Both the position numbers and the translations under genes were made by a program. Shown here one piece after another: positions 1 through 5,762 of a stretch of 6,279 nucleotides of DNA. The DNA is taken from the NCBI GenBank assembly GCA_031258665.1, contig JAIRML010000263.1, positions 1 through 6,279 on the forward strand, written 5' to 3'. This DNA is from Oscillospiraceae bacterium (GTDB lineage: Bacteria; Bacillota; Clostridia; Oscillospirales; UBA929). Below the pieces are notes generated by a model. It made no database searches. It was not told where the DNA came from and worked only from the letters and a program-made list of their open reading frames with translations. Every line of letters begins with the position of its first letter. Position 1 is the first letter of the stretch.

Positions 1-1776
1 ACATACAACGCGGCCGGGAACATCGACAACCTGGTTGTCTCCAGCGCGCCGCGCTACGCCAACCAGTTCTCGGCGACGACGTCCGGCAGCGACGCCGCCA
101 TCGCAAATTTCACAAGCCACGCGTTCACAAAGAACAACGTGTGGAGCATCAGCGGCAACCGCTTGGCCGCGTCCGACGCCGGCGCGGCGCTGGTCGGCAA
201 CTACGGCTGGACCGATTATGAGTTTGCCGCGACCGTGCGCCCGACATCGAGTGAGACAACCGCGGGCCTCGTTGTGCGCGGCTACCTGAACGCCGGCGCG
301 GAAAACGGCTATATTGCGGCCCTGAACCGCCCCGCGGGCAAGATCCAGCTGCTCAGAGCGAGCAAGGGCGCCACGACCGTGCTGGCGGAGGAGGATTTCA
401 CATTCGCCGACAATCACACGACCGACTACCCGCTGATCGTGCGCGTTGTCAACAACACGATCCGCGTATACGCCAACACCGATGGGTCGACAGGGGCGCC
501 CAACACGGCCAGACCGCTCCTGACGGCCGTTGACAACATCTATCCCGCGGGCATGGCCGGCGTCATCAGCCTGTCCGGCGCGGCGGACTTCGACAACCTG
601 AACGTCAAAGACAAGTTCGTTTGGCAGGAGGAATTCAACGACGGGGCCCTGTCCGGCTGGCGGGAATACGGAAACGGTGCGGCGTCGGTCGCCGACAATG
701 AGCTCACGCTCGTGCAGAGCAGCAACGGCTACAAGCTCACCGACGGGTACGCCACGTGGGAGAACTACACGATCAAGGCGGACATCAAGCTTCTCATCAA
801 GTCAGGCAAATCCAACGGCGGGTTTACGTACCTGGCGACAGACTTCGGCGCCGGACAGGACGATCTGCGGGGCTATGTCACAGGCGTCAACTACAACACA
901 ACCGAAAACCCGGGGGCGAACGAACACACGGGCGTGGAGACCGGGGCCATCCACTGGGGCTGGACGGCGCTGACGAACACCACGGCCGGGCAGATCACGT
1001 TCGACCCGAATGAGTGGCACCCGATGGAGATCACTGTCACCAGCACCGGCGCTTCCACGACCGCCATACAGGCGACGGTGGACGGCAAGCTGTGCTACAG
1101 TTACACCGCACCGGCCAATCGGGACTTCCATTACGGGCAGATCGCGGCGCGCGTGTTCAATTCCGACATGAAGGTGCGCAACCTGCGCGTCATCCCGAAC
1201 GGTGAGACGGAACCGGCCGTCGAATTCTCGGTCGCCGGCCGCGTAAGCGCGCCGAACGCCGCCGACCTGTCCGGTCTGACTGTCACGCGCTATGCCTTTG
1301 CCGACACGGAGTTCTCGGCGCCGCTGGCCACGGCCGGCGTCTCGGCCGACGGCAGCTATGCCTTTGCCGAGAAAGCGCCCGGCGGCAAGTACGTGGTGCG
1401 CGTGACCGACCCGAGCGGCTTCTTCGCGCCGTCCGCCCTGCTGATCGATTTGGTCAAGGACATCTCCGACGCGGACATCGCGCTCGACGCCGATCTGACC
1501 CTCTCAGATCTGACACTCACCGGAGGTCCCGGGTCGCTGGCGGCCAAAGTCGTGATTGACACCGCCGACGACGCCCGCATCCTGATCGCGCTCTACGACG
1601 CGAACGACAGGCTGGTCGGTGTCGAGAGCGTGGCGGAAGCCACGGTCTCAAGCGGGACGGTCAAACGGTTCGACATCTCGGTGAGCGATATCCCCGAGGC
1701 CGCTGTCACCGCGAAGGCGTTCGTCTGGAACAGCCAGTACGCGCCGCTTTGCGATGCGAAAGAGCTGGCCCTGTGA
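1..1776 (+). CDS. Large secreted multi-module protein, C-terminal part (LamG/DUF1080-like modules)
   Basis: The frame is open from base 1, so the gene is truncated at its 5' end; 591 codons remain before TGA. The GTG at 139 is internal, because the frame continues upstream with protein-like sequence. Residues 1-20 end in an IDNLVVS strand, the usual last strand of a concanavalin-like (LamG or 3-keto-disaccharide hydrolase/DUF1080-type) module. Residues about 21-205 form a second module (ending FDNLNV) and about 207-400 a third (EEFNDGALSGW to VRNLRVIP). Residues about 405-495 resemble a carboxypeptidase-regulatory-like beta domain (SADGSYAF, GGKYVVRV). About 500-591 is a small beta domain (ILIALYDANDRLVGV, AKAFVWNS) of the kind found at the ends of clostridial secreted glycosidases. 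No LPXTG motif, SLH repeat or C-terminal membrane anchor is seen. The composition (few Lys and Cys, many Ala, Thr, Asn, Asp) suits an extracellular protein. Carbohydrate binding is inferred; any enzyme domain would be upstream. The module boundaries are by eye. Confidence 0.85.
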   Translation, partial: TYNAAGNIDNLVVSSAPRYANQFSATTSGSDAAIANFTSHAFTKNNVWSISGNRLAASDAGAALVGNYGWTDYEFAATVRPTSSETTAGLVVRGYLNAGAENGYIAALNRPAGKIQLLRASKGATTVLAEEDFTFADNHTTDYPLIVRVVNNTIRVYANTDGSTGAPNTARPLLTAVDNIYPAGMAGVISLSGAADFDNLNVKDKFVWQEEFNDGALSGWREYGNGAASVADNELTLVQSSNGYKLTDGYATWENYTIKADIKLLIKSGKSNGGFTYLATDFGAGQDDLRGYVTGVNYNTTENPGANEHTGVETGAIHWGWTALTNTTAGQITFDPNEWHPMEITVTSTGASTTAIQATVDGKLCYSYTAPANRDFHYGQIAARVFNSDMKVRNLRVIPNGETEPAVEFSVAGRVSAPNAADLSGLTVTRYAFADTEFSAPLATAGVSADGSYAFAEKAPGGKYVVRVTDPSGFFAPSALLIDLVKDISDADIALDADLTLSDLTLTGGPGSLAAKVVIDTADDARILIALYDANDRLVGVESVAEATVSSGTVKRFDISVSDIPEAAVTAKAFVWNSQYAPLCDAKELAL

Positions 1777-1796
1777 AGGGGAAGACCAACCATCCG

Positions 1797-1813
1797 GCGT
1801 GCGCCCCGCATGT
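1797..1813 (+). other. Weak stem-loop after the first gene, not a clear terminator
   Basis: GCGTGCG pairs with CGCATGT around a 3-nt CCC loop, with two G-T wobbles. It lies 20 nt after the stop of the secreted-protein gene. It is followed by TAAAAAAAG, not a T-run, so it lacks the U-tract of an intrinsic terminator. It might weakly stabilise the mRNA end. No better terminator is visible before the next promoter, so read-through into the transporter genes is possible. Confidence 0.3.
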
Positions 1814-1846
1814 TAAAAAAAGACTCATACGGGTCAAATTATTGTA

Positions 1847-1876
1847 AAGACAACGCAAATGTGCGGGAGATATAAT
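1847..1876 (+). promoter_or_regulatory. Probable sigma-A promoter of the transporter operon
   Basis: A perfect TATAAT -10 box is at 1871-1876. The best -35 is AAGACA at 1847-1852 (4 of 6 matches to TTGACA), with an 18-bp spacer. This predicts a transcript start near 1883, about 60 nt before the first gene of the operon. The region is clearly AT-richer than the coding DNA on both sides. Two short dyads overlap it, TTGT-N4-ACAA (1842-1853) and CGCA-N4-TGCG (1854-1865). Either could be part of an operator, but neither matches the catabolite-repression (cre) consensus well. Confidence 0.6.
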
Positions 1877-1891
1877 AAAAAGGGAAGCGGA

Positions 1892-1905
1892 CCTCGATTT
1901 CGAGG
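1892..1905 (+). promoter_or_regulatory. Leader palindrome, possible operator or 5' mRNA hairpin
   Basis: CCTCG-ATTT-CGAGG is a perfect 5-bp dyad, extendable by GG/CC beyond a bulged A (1889-1907). It starts about 10 nt downstream of the predicted transcript start. That position suits a repressor site just after the promoter or a short hairpin at the 5' end of the mRNA. There is no T-run after it, so it is not a terminator. The function is inferred from position only. Confidence 0.35.
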
Positions 1906-1924
1906 CCAAAAAATCATTTTATGC

Positions 1925-1934
1925 AAAGGAGAGG
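1925..1934 (+). promoter_or_regulatory. Ribosome binding site of the binding-protein gene
   Basis: AAAGGAGAGG lies 10-13 nt before the ATG at 1945. An in-frame ATG at 1921 lies upstream of this site and would place it inside the coding sequence, so the downstream ATG is the true start. That choice also puts the signal peptide at the N-terminus. Confidence 0.75.
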
Positions 1935-1944
1935 AATTTTCAAG

Positions 1945-2925
1945 ATGAAAAAAAGAACGTGGATGTGTGTGATGGTGGCCTGCGTGATGCTGCTGGCCAC
2001 GGCGTGCGGAGCGTCGGGGGACTCGCCGGAGGGCTCCGGCGCCAACGAGAAGCTGGTGGTGGGCTTTGCCCAGATTGGTCAGGAGTCCGGCTGGCGCGAC
2101 GCGGAGACCGCGTCGATACAGTTTTACGCCGGGCAGAACCTGGACACCATCGATCTGAAGTTCGCGGATGCGCAGCAAAAACAGGAGAACCAGATCAAGG
2201 CCATCAAATCCTTCATTGAAATGGACGTGGACGTCATCGGGCTGGCGCCGGTTGTCGAGACCGGGTGGGACGCCGTCTTCACCGAGGCCAAAGACGCCGG
2301 TATCCCGATCGTGCTGGTGGACCGCATGGCGGCTGTGGACGAGAGCCTGTACGCGACCTTCATCGGCTCCGACTTCATTGAAGAGGGCAAAAACGCCGCC
2401 ATTGAGATGAGCGCGCTGCTGGGCGGCTCGGGCAAGATCGTACAGTTGGAGGGCACTGTGGGCGCTTCCGCCGCCAACGACCGCAAAAAAGGCTTCGAGG
2501 ACGAGATCGCGGCCAATCATCCGGGCATCGAGATCGTCGCGTCGCAGACAGGCGACTTCACGCGCGCCAAGGGCAAAGAAGTGATGGAGTCCTTCTTGAA
2601 GACATACGGCAATGAGATCAAGGGGATATACGGCCACAACGACGACATGGCGCTGGGCGCCATAGAGGCCATCAAAGAGGCCGGGCTCAAGCCGGGGTCC
2701 GATGTTGTGGTGGTTTCCGTCGACGGTGTGAAGGGTATCTTTGAGGCGATGGCGGCCGGTGAGGCCAATGTCACCATCGAGTGCAACCCGCTTTTGGGGC
2801 CGCAGTTCTTCCAGGCTTGCCAGACGCTGAAAGACGGCGGCACGGTGGAAAAATGGATCAAATCTGAAGAGGGGATCTTCCGCGCCGACACGGCGGCGGC
2901 CGATCTGCCCAACAGAAAGTATTGA
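1945..2925 (+). CDS. ytfQ: Sugar ABC transporter substrate-binding lipoprotein, YtfQ family
   Basis: This 326-residue protein captures a sugar outside the membrane and delivers it to the permeases encoded downstream. Residues 1-21 form a lipoprotein signal peptide: a KKR n-region, a hydrophobic core, and a lipobox ending LATAC with Cys21 as the likely lipid anchor. An acidic/Gly/Ser linker follows. The mature part is a periplasmic-binding fold of the ribose/galactofuranose class (Peripla_BP_4). It shares long blocks with E. coli YtfQ: QESGWRDAET (46-55), DAQQKQENQIKA (75-86), LAPVVETGW (100-108), GTVGAS (170-175), DRKKGF (179-184), GDFTRAKGKEVMESF (203-217), HNDDM (231-235) and SVDGV (258-262). 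Likely sugar-contacting residues by analogy with ribose-binding protein are Asp126-Arg127, Arg180, Asn232 and Asp260. Galactofuranose is the E. coli ligand, but related Gram-positive proteins bind other furanoses, so the substrate is uncertain. A promoter lies just upstream; a 295-nt structured gap separates it from the ATPase gene. Confidence 0.93.
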   Translation: MKKRTWMCVMVACVMLLATACGASGDSPEGSGANEKLVVGFAQIGQESGWRDAETASIQFYAGQNLDTIDLKFADAQQKQENQIKAIKSFIEMDVDVIGLAPVVETGWDAVFTEAKDAGIPIVLVDRMAAVDESLYATFIGSDFIEEGKNAAIEMSALLGGSGKIVQLEGTVGASAANDRKKGFEDEIAANHPGIEIVASQTGDFTRAKGKEVMESFLKTYGNEIKGIYGHNDDMALGAIEAIKEAGLKPGSDVVVVSVDGVKGIFEAMAAGEANVTIECNPLLGPQFFQACQTLKDGGTVEKWIKSEEGIFRADTAAADLPNRKY

Positions 2926-2954
2926 TCACGCCATCGGACGCACATCTCCCGCCT

Positions 2955-2981
2955 CCCGTGTCCCACGCGGCGTGAACGCAA
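2955..2981 (+). repeat. 27-bp direct repeat, copy 1
   Basis: The sequence begins CCCGTGTCCCACGCGG and ends CGTGAACGCAA. It is identical base for base to 3025-3051, 70 bp downstream. The core contains a small dyad, CACG-CGG-CGTG (2964-2974). It starts 29 nt after the ytfQ stop. Noncoding repeats of this kind are usually dispersed in a genome, but that cannot be shown from one window. Confidence 0.9.
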
Positions 2982-3005
2982 GTGCAGACAAGTGTAAAAA
3001 GATAT

Positions 3006-3022
3006 TTGCTGTTTTCCAGCAA
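3006..3022 (+). other. Small stem-loop between the direct repeats
   Basis: TTGCTG pairs with CAGCAA (6 bp) around a TTTTC loop. It sits between the two 27-bp repeats and is followed by CCCCC, so it is not an intrinsic terminator. At this stem length it could occur by chance. Confidence 0.4.
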
Positions 3023-3024
3023 CC

Positions 3025-3051
3025 CCCGTGTCCCACGCGGCGTGAACGCAA
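3025..3051 (+). repeat. 27-bp direct repeat, copy 2
   Basis: This is an exact copy of 2955-2981, with the same internal CACG-CGG-CGTG dyad (3034-3044). It ends 8 nt before the large hairpin at 3060-3096. The flanks differ (GCCT versus AACC on the left; GTG versus AGA on the right), which fixes the repeat unit at 27 bp. Confidence 0.9.
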
Positions 3052-3059
3052 AGAGAATT

Positions 3060-3096
3060 TGTCCGCCCCACGGAACGTCGTTTCGTGGGGCGGACA
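3060..3096 (+). repeat. Strong inverted repeat (16-bp stem) in the ytfQ-ytfR gap
   Basis: The arms GTCCGCCCCACG (3061-3072) and CGTGGGGCGGAC (3084-3095) are perfectly complementary over 12 bp. The stem extends inward by a G-T wobble and two A-T pairs to a CGTCG loop, and outward by one T-A pair. It is far stronger than chance pairing. No T-run follows (ATCGGGAG), so it is not a standard terminator. It resembles REP/MITE-like palindromes found between genes. In an mRNA it could block 3' exonucleases and protect the upstream ytfQ message. Confidence 0.85.
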
Positions 3097-3102
3097 TCGG
3101 GA

Positions 3103-3124
3103 GTCCCGCCGCGCCCGGCGGGGC
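3103..3124 (+). repeat. GC-rich stem-loop in the ytfQ-ytfR gap
   Basis: CCCGCCG (3105-3111) pairs with CGGCGGG (3116-3122) around a CGCC loop. A T-G wobble and a G-C pair extend the stem to 9 bp. It begins 6 nt after the larger inverted repeat, and no T-run follows it. The two hairpins together look like one composite palindromic element. Confidence 0.75.
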
Positions 3125-3135
3125 ATCATAACACC

Positions 3136-3158
3136 TTATTGCCGCGAAGCGGCAATAA
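3136..3158 (+). repeat. 10-bp perfect stem-loop with GAA loop
   Basis: TTATTGCCGC (3136-3145) pairs with GCGGCAATAA (3149-3158) around a GAA loop. The tip GCGAAGC is a known, unusually stable mini-hairpin. An A-run follows on the + strand, and on the - strand the T-run precedes the stem, so it is not a terminator in either direction. Confidence 0.75.
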
Positions 3159-3176
3159 AAAACAAGAATTTGGATT

Positions 3177-3198
3177 GTGGGTTGCAGGCGCAACCCAC
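3177..3198 (+). promoter_or_regulatory. 9-bp stem-loop just upstream of the ytfR ribosome binding site
   Basis: GTGGGTTGC (3177-3185) pairs with GCAACCCAC (3190-3198) around an AGGC loop. It ends 7 nt before the GGAAGAGG ribosome binding site (3206-3213) of ytfR. It does not cover that site but could affect ribosome access or mark a processed 5' end. The function is inferred from position. Confidence 0.6.
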
Positions 3199-3220
3199 CT
3201 TAGATGGAAGAGGTCTTGCG

Positions 3221-4756
3221 ATGGACACACAGGAAAAGCTGCTCGAAATGGAACATATCACCAAAATATTCCCCGGCGTCAGGGCGTTGCACGACGTACA
3301 CTTTTCGCTGGGGCGCGGGGAGATCCATGCGCTGCTCGGCGAAAACGGGGCGGGAAAGTCCACGCTGATCAAAGTGCTGACGGGTGTTTTCGAGCGGGAT
3401 GAGGGAGAGATTTTTCTGGAGGGGCGCGCCATATCGCCTCAGTCCCCCCAGGCGGCCCAAAATATGGGGATCAGCACGGTGTACCAAGAAGTGAACCTCT
3501 GCCCGAACCTGAGCGTGGCGGAAAATGTGTACATCGGGCGCGAGCCCGGGTCCGCGGGGCGGATCGACTGGAAGACGATCAATCGAAAGGCGGCCGAACT
3601 GCTGGGCCGGTTCGACCTGCACATCGACGTCACGCAGAATCTGGATCGCTATTCCGTGGCGGTGCAGCAGATGGTGGCCATTGCCCGCGCGGTCGATATC
3701 TCCGCGAAGGTGCTGATCTTGGACGAACCCACGTCCAGTTTGACGGCCGTCGAGGTGCGGAAACTGTTTGAGATCATGCGGATGTTGAAGGCGCAGGGCA
3801 TGGGGATCATCTTTGTCACGCATTTTTTGGACCAAGTCTACGAGGTGTCCGACACCATCACCGTACTGCGCGGGGGCGAGTACATAGGGTCCAGCCCCGC
3901 GGCGGATCTTCCGAAGATGCAGCTCGTGGCCAAGATGATCGGAAAAGAATACGAAGATCTGGAGGGCCGGCCGGCCGCCGCCGCCGCGGCGGGCCACGGG
4001 GCCAAAGACCTGTTTTTGCGGCTGGAGGGCGCCGCGTCCGCGCGGATCTCCGACGTGAACATCGACATCCAAAAGGGGGAGGTGCTGGGCTTTTCCGGGC
4101 TGCTCGGTTCCGGGCGGAGCGAGATCGCGCGGCTGATTTTTGGTGTGGACCCCATTGTGGAGGGCGACATTGAGATCGGCGGCCGCCATGCGGCCGTCAG
4201 GGAGCCGATCGCCGCCATGCGCGCCGGGATTGGATTTTGCCCGGAAAACAGAAAGAGCGAGGGCATTGTGGGGGACCTGTCGGTGCGGGAGAACATCATG
4301 TTGGCCCTGCAGGCCAAACAGGGCATGATGAAGGCGATGTCGCGCCGGCAGTCCGAAAAATTGGCGGACACATACATCAAAGCGCTGTCCATCAAGACGC
4401 CCTCCCGGGACCAATCCACCAACAACCTGTCCGGGGGCAACCAGCAAAAAGTGATATTGGCGCGCTGGCTTGCCACCAACCCGGACCTGCTGATCCTGGA
4501 TGAACCGACGCGCGGCATAGACATCGGCACCAAGGCGGAGATCCAAAAATTGGTCATCAAATTGGCCCAGGACGGGATGTCCCTCGTCTTCATCTCATCG
4601 GAGGTCGACGAGATGGTCCGCTGCTGCGGACGGATGGTTATTTTGCGGGAGAAAAAATTGGTGGGAGAGCTCGCCGGCGACGAGATATCGGAGGATATGA
4701 TTGTCAAATCTATGGCGGGAGGGGCACAGTTTGAGCCAAAAACTGAAACAGTTTAG
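3221..4756 (+). CDS. ytfR: Sugar ABC transporter ATP-binding protein with two ATPase domains, YtfR family
   Basis: This 511-residue cytoplasmic subunit hydrolyses ATP to drive import through the two permeases encoded downstream. The N-terminal domain has Walker A GENGAGKST (40-48), Q-loop Gln89, a degenerate signature region (YSVAVQQ, 144-150), Walker B VLILDEP (164-170) with Glu169, and switch His201. The C-terminal domain has a degenerate Walker A GLLGSGRSE (293-301, Arg in place of Lys), signature LSGGNQQK (403-410), Walker B LLILDEPTRGID (423-434) and Ser in place of the switch His. This asymmetry is normal for the RbsA/MglA/YtfR family. E. coli YtfR is about 500 residues and shares FPGVRAL, TVYQEVNL and FVTHFLDQVY almost unchanged. 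ATG 3221 follows GGAAGAGG by 7 nt; the frame is open upstream to 2972, but that stretch is the repeat-rich gap and not protein-like. An alanine-rich linker (251-257) joins the domains. Confidence 0.94.
   Translation: MDTQEKLLEMEHITKIFPGVRALHDVHFSLGRGEIHALLGENGAGKSTLIKVLTGVFERDEGEIFLEGRAISPQSPQAAQNMGISTVYQEVNLCPNLSVAENVYIGREPGSAGRIDWKTINRKAAELLGRFDLHIDVTQNLDRYSVAVQQMVAIARAVDISAKVLILDEPTSSLTAVEVRKLFEIMRMLKAQGMGIIFVTHFLDQVYEVSDTITVLRGGEYIGSSPAADLPKMQLVAKMIGKEYEDLEGRPAAAAAAGHGAKDLFLRLEGAASARISDVNIDIQKGEVLGFSGLLGSGRSEIARLIFGVDPIVEGDIEIGGRHAAVREPIAAMRAGIGFCPENRKSEGIVGDLSVRENIMLALQAKQGMMKAMSRRQSEKLADTYIKALSIKTPSRDQSTNNLSGGNQQKVILARWLATNPDLLILDEPTRGIDIGTKAEIQKLVIKLAQDGMSLVFISSEVDEMVRCCGRMVILREKKLVGELAGDEISEDMIVKSMAGGAQFEPKTETV
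4717..4724 (+). promoter_or_regulatory. Ribosome binding site that fixes the ytfT start
   Basis: GGGAGGGG lies inside the end of ytfR, 6 nt before the TTG at 4731. The other in-frame TTG at 4701 has a weaker GGAGG-like stretch (GGAGGA, 4690-4695), and a start there would add ten residues not expected in the family. The 4731 start is preferred. Confidence 0.6.
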
Positions 4757-5762
4757 TAAAAATCAGATCTTTTGGCCGCTCATGGTGCTGCTCGCCATCT
4801 TGCTCGCGAACGGCGTCATATCCGGCGGTCAGTTTTTCGAGATGCGGATCGTGGACGGGCATCTGTACGGCAGGCTGATCGACATCCTGCGCAACGGCAG
4901 CAAACTGATGGTGCTGGCCATTGGCATCACCATGGCGCTGGCCACCGGGGGCACGGACATCTCCGTCGGCTCGGTCATGGCCATCTCCGGCGCCGTCGCG
5001 TGCAGCATTGTGGACGGAAGACTCCTGTCGGGCGTCTCCGGCAGCGTGACGGTGGCCATCGTTCTCGCGCTGCTGGCGGGGCTTGCGTGCGGCCTGTGGA
5101 ACGGCGTGCTGATCGCCAAGGCCAAGATACAGCCCATTGTGGCCACCATGATCCTGATGGTGGCCGGGCGCGGCATCGCGCAGCTTATTACAGAGGGGAA
5201 AATTGTCACAATTAATTCCGACGCGTATTATTTTATCAACGGAGGCTACATTTTGGGGCTGCCCTTTCCGCTGTTCATCGTGGCCTTCGCGTTTGTCGTG
5301 GTCATGCTTTTCACGCGGAAGACGGCCTCCGGCCTGTTCATCGAGGCGATCGGCGTCAACAGCGTGTCGAGCCGCTTCACCGGCATCAAGGTGGACCGCA
5401 TCAAACTGATGATCTACGCGTTCTCCGGGCTGATGGCGGCCGTGGCCGGCCTCATCGAGAGTGCCGGCATCAAGGGCGCGGACTGCAACAACGCGGGCCT
5501 CCTGATCGAGCTGGACGCCATTCTTTCCGTGGCCATAGGGGGCACCTCCCTGTTCGGCGGCCGCTTTTCCATACCGGCCAGCGTCGTCGGCGCGCTCATC
5601 ATACAGAGCATCTCGACGTCGGTGCTGGCCATAGGCGTGGCGCCCGAGGTCACGCTGGTGGTCAAATCTTTGATCGTGATCGTCATCTGTTTGGTGCAGT
5701 CCAAAAAATTCAAAGAGATGCTCGCCGGAAAATTCTCCCGAAGGGCGGTGAAGGAGGCGTGA
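4731..5762 (+). CDS. ytfT: Sugar ABC transporter permease, YtfT family
   Basis: This 343-residue membrane protein is one of the two permeases forming the sugar channel; E. coli YtfT is about 341 residues. It belongs to the BPD_transp_2 family (RbsC/MglC type). About eight to ten hydrophobic segments are visible, for example near residues 14-30, 58-72, 80-95, 105-130, 137-153, 177-194, 226-245, 260-276, 282-300 and 307-322. Family motifs include ATGGTDISVGSVMAISGA (71-88), LWNGVLIAKAKIQPIVATMILMV (122-144 region), AGRGIAQLIT (145-154), GADCNNAGLLIELDAIL (249-265) and IGGTSLFGGRF (269-279). The TTG start overlaps the end of ytfR by 26 nt, implying translational coupling; an upstream TTG at 4701 is the alternative. 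The stop overlaps the next gene. The paralogous partner is the following permease. Confidence 0.93.
   Translation: MSQKLKQFSKNQIFWPLMVLLAILLANGVISGGQFFEMRIVDGHLYGRLIDILRNGSKLMVLAIGITMALATGGTDISVGSVMAISGAVACSIVDGRLLSGVSGSVTVAIVLALLAGLACGLWNGVLIAKAKIQPIVATMILMVAGRGIAQLITEGKIVTINSDAYYFINGGYILGLPFPLFIVAFAFVVVMLFTRKTASGLFIEAIGVNSVSSRFTGIKVDRIKLMIYAFSGLMAAVAGLIESAGIKGADCNNAGLLIELDAILSVAIGGTSLFGGRFSIPASVVGALIIQSISTSVLAIGVAPEVTLVVKSLIVIVICLVQSKKFKEMLAGKFSRRAVKEA
5751..5757 (+). promoter_or_regulatory. Strong ribosome binding site before yjfF with ambiguous target
   Basis: AAGGAGG is a near-perfect anti-16S match at the end of ytfT. It is only 1 nt from the in-frame GTG at 5759, which is too close for normal initiation. 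It is 8 nt from the GTG at 5766, which is ideal spacing but in another frame. This makes the real start of yjfF uncertain. Confidence 0.7.

Noticed and set aside
1290..1370. 15-bp direct repeat CTATGCCTTTGCCGA, 66 bp apart
   Set aside because: It lies in coding sequence and encodes YAFA in two beta-strands; codon bias and similar local peptide explain it.
1921..1944. Eight-residue upstream extension of ytfQ from ATG 1921
   Set aside because: The Shine-Dalgarno sequence lies within this stretch, and the extension would spoil the lipoprotein signal peptide.
1834..2637. Antisense open frame opposite ytfQ
   Set aside because: It covers the promoter and lipoprotein gene in the opposite sense and has no family-like sequence or convincing ribosome binding site; it is a codon-bias shadow.
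2955..3051. CRISPR array
   Set aside because: There are only two repeat copies with one 43-bp gap, no cas genes, and the gap itself contains a hairpin; this is an ordinary direct repeat.
3060..3158. Intrinsic terminator between ytfQ and ytfR
   Set aside because: The stems are strong, but none is followed by a T-run on either strand, and the downstream genes belong to the same transporter.
2972..3220. N-terminal extension of ytfR from the in-frame GTG at 2972
   Set aside because: The stretch runs through direct repeats and hairpins, gives a Pro/Arg-rich sequence unlike the family, and ATG 3221 has its own ribosome binding site and the expected N-terminus.
4097..4124. Broken ATPase site in the second domain of YtfR (Arg replacing the Walker A Lys)
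   Set aside because: A degenerate second ATP site is the normal state in RbsA/MglA/YtfR proteins.
3200..4546. Long antisense open frame opposite ytfR
   Set aside because: It is a shadow of GC-rich coding DNA: its protein is His/Gln/Arg-rich with no recognisable motif, while the + strand encodes a full ABC ATPase.
4938..4976. Altered permease motif GGTDISVG in place of GGIDLSVG
   Set aside because: It is a mild substitution in a well-preserved motif of an intact permease, with no sign of loss of function.
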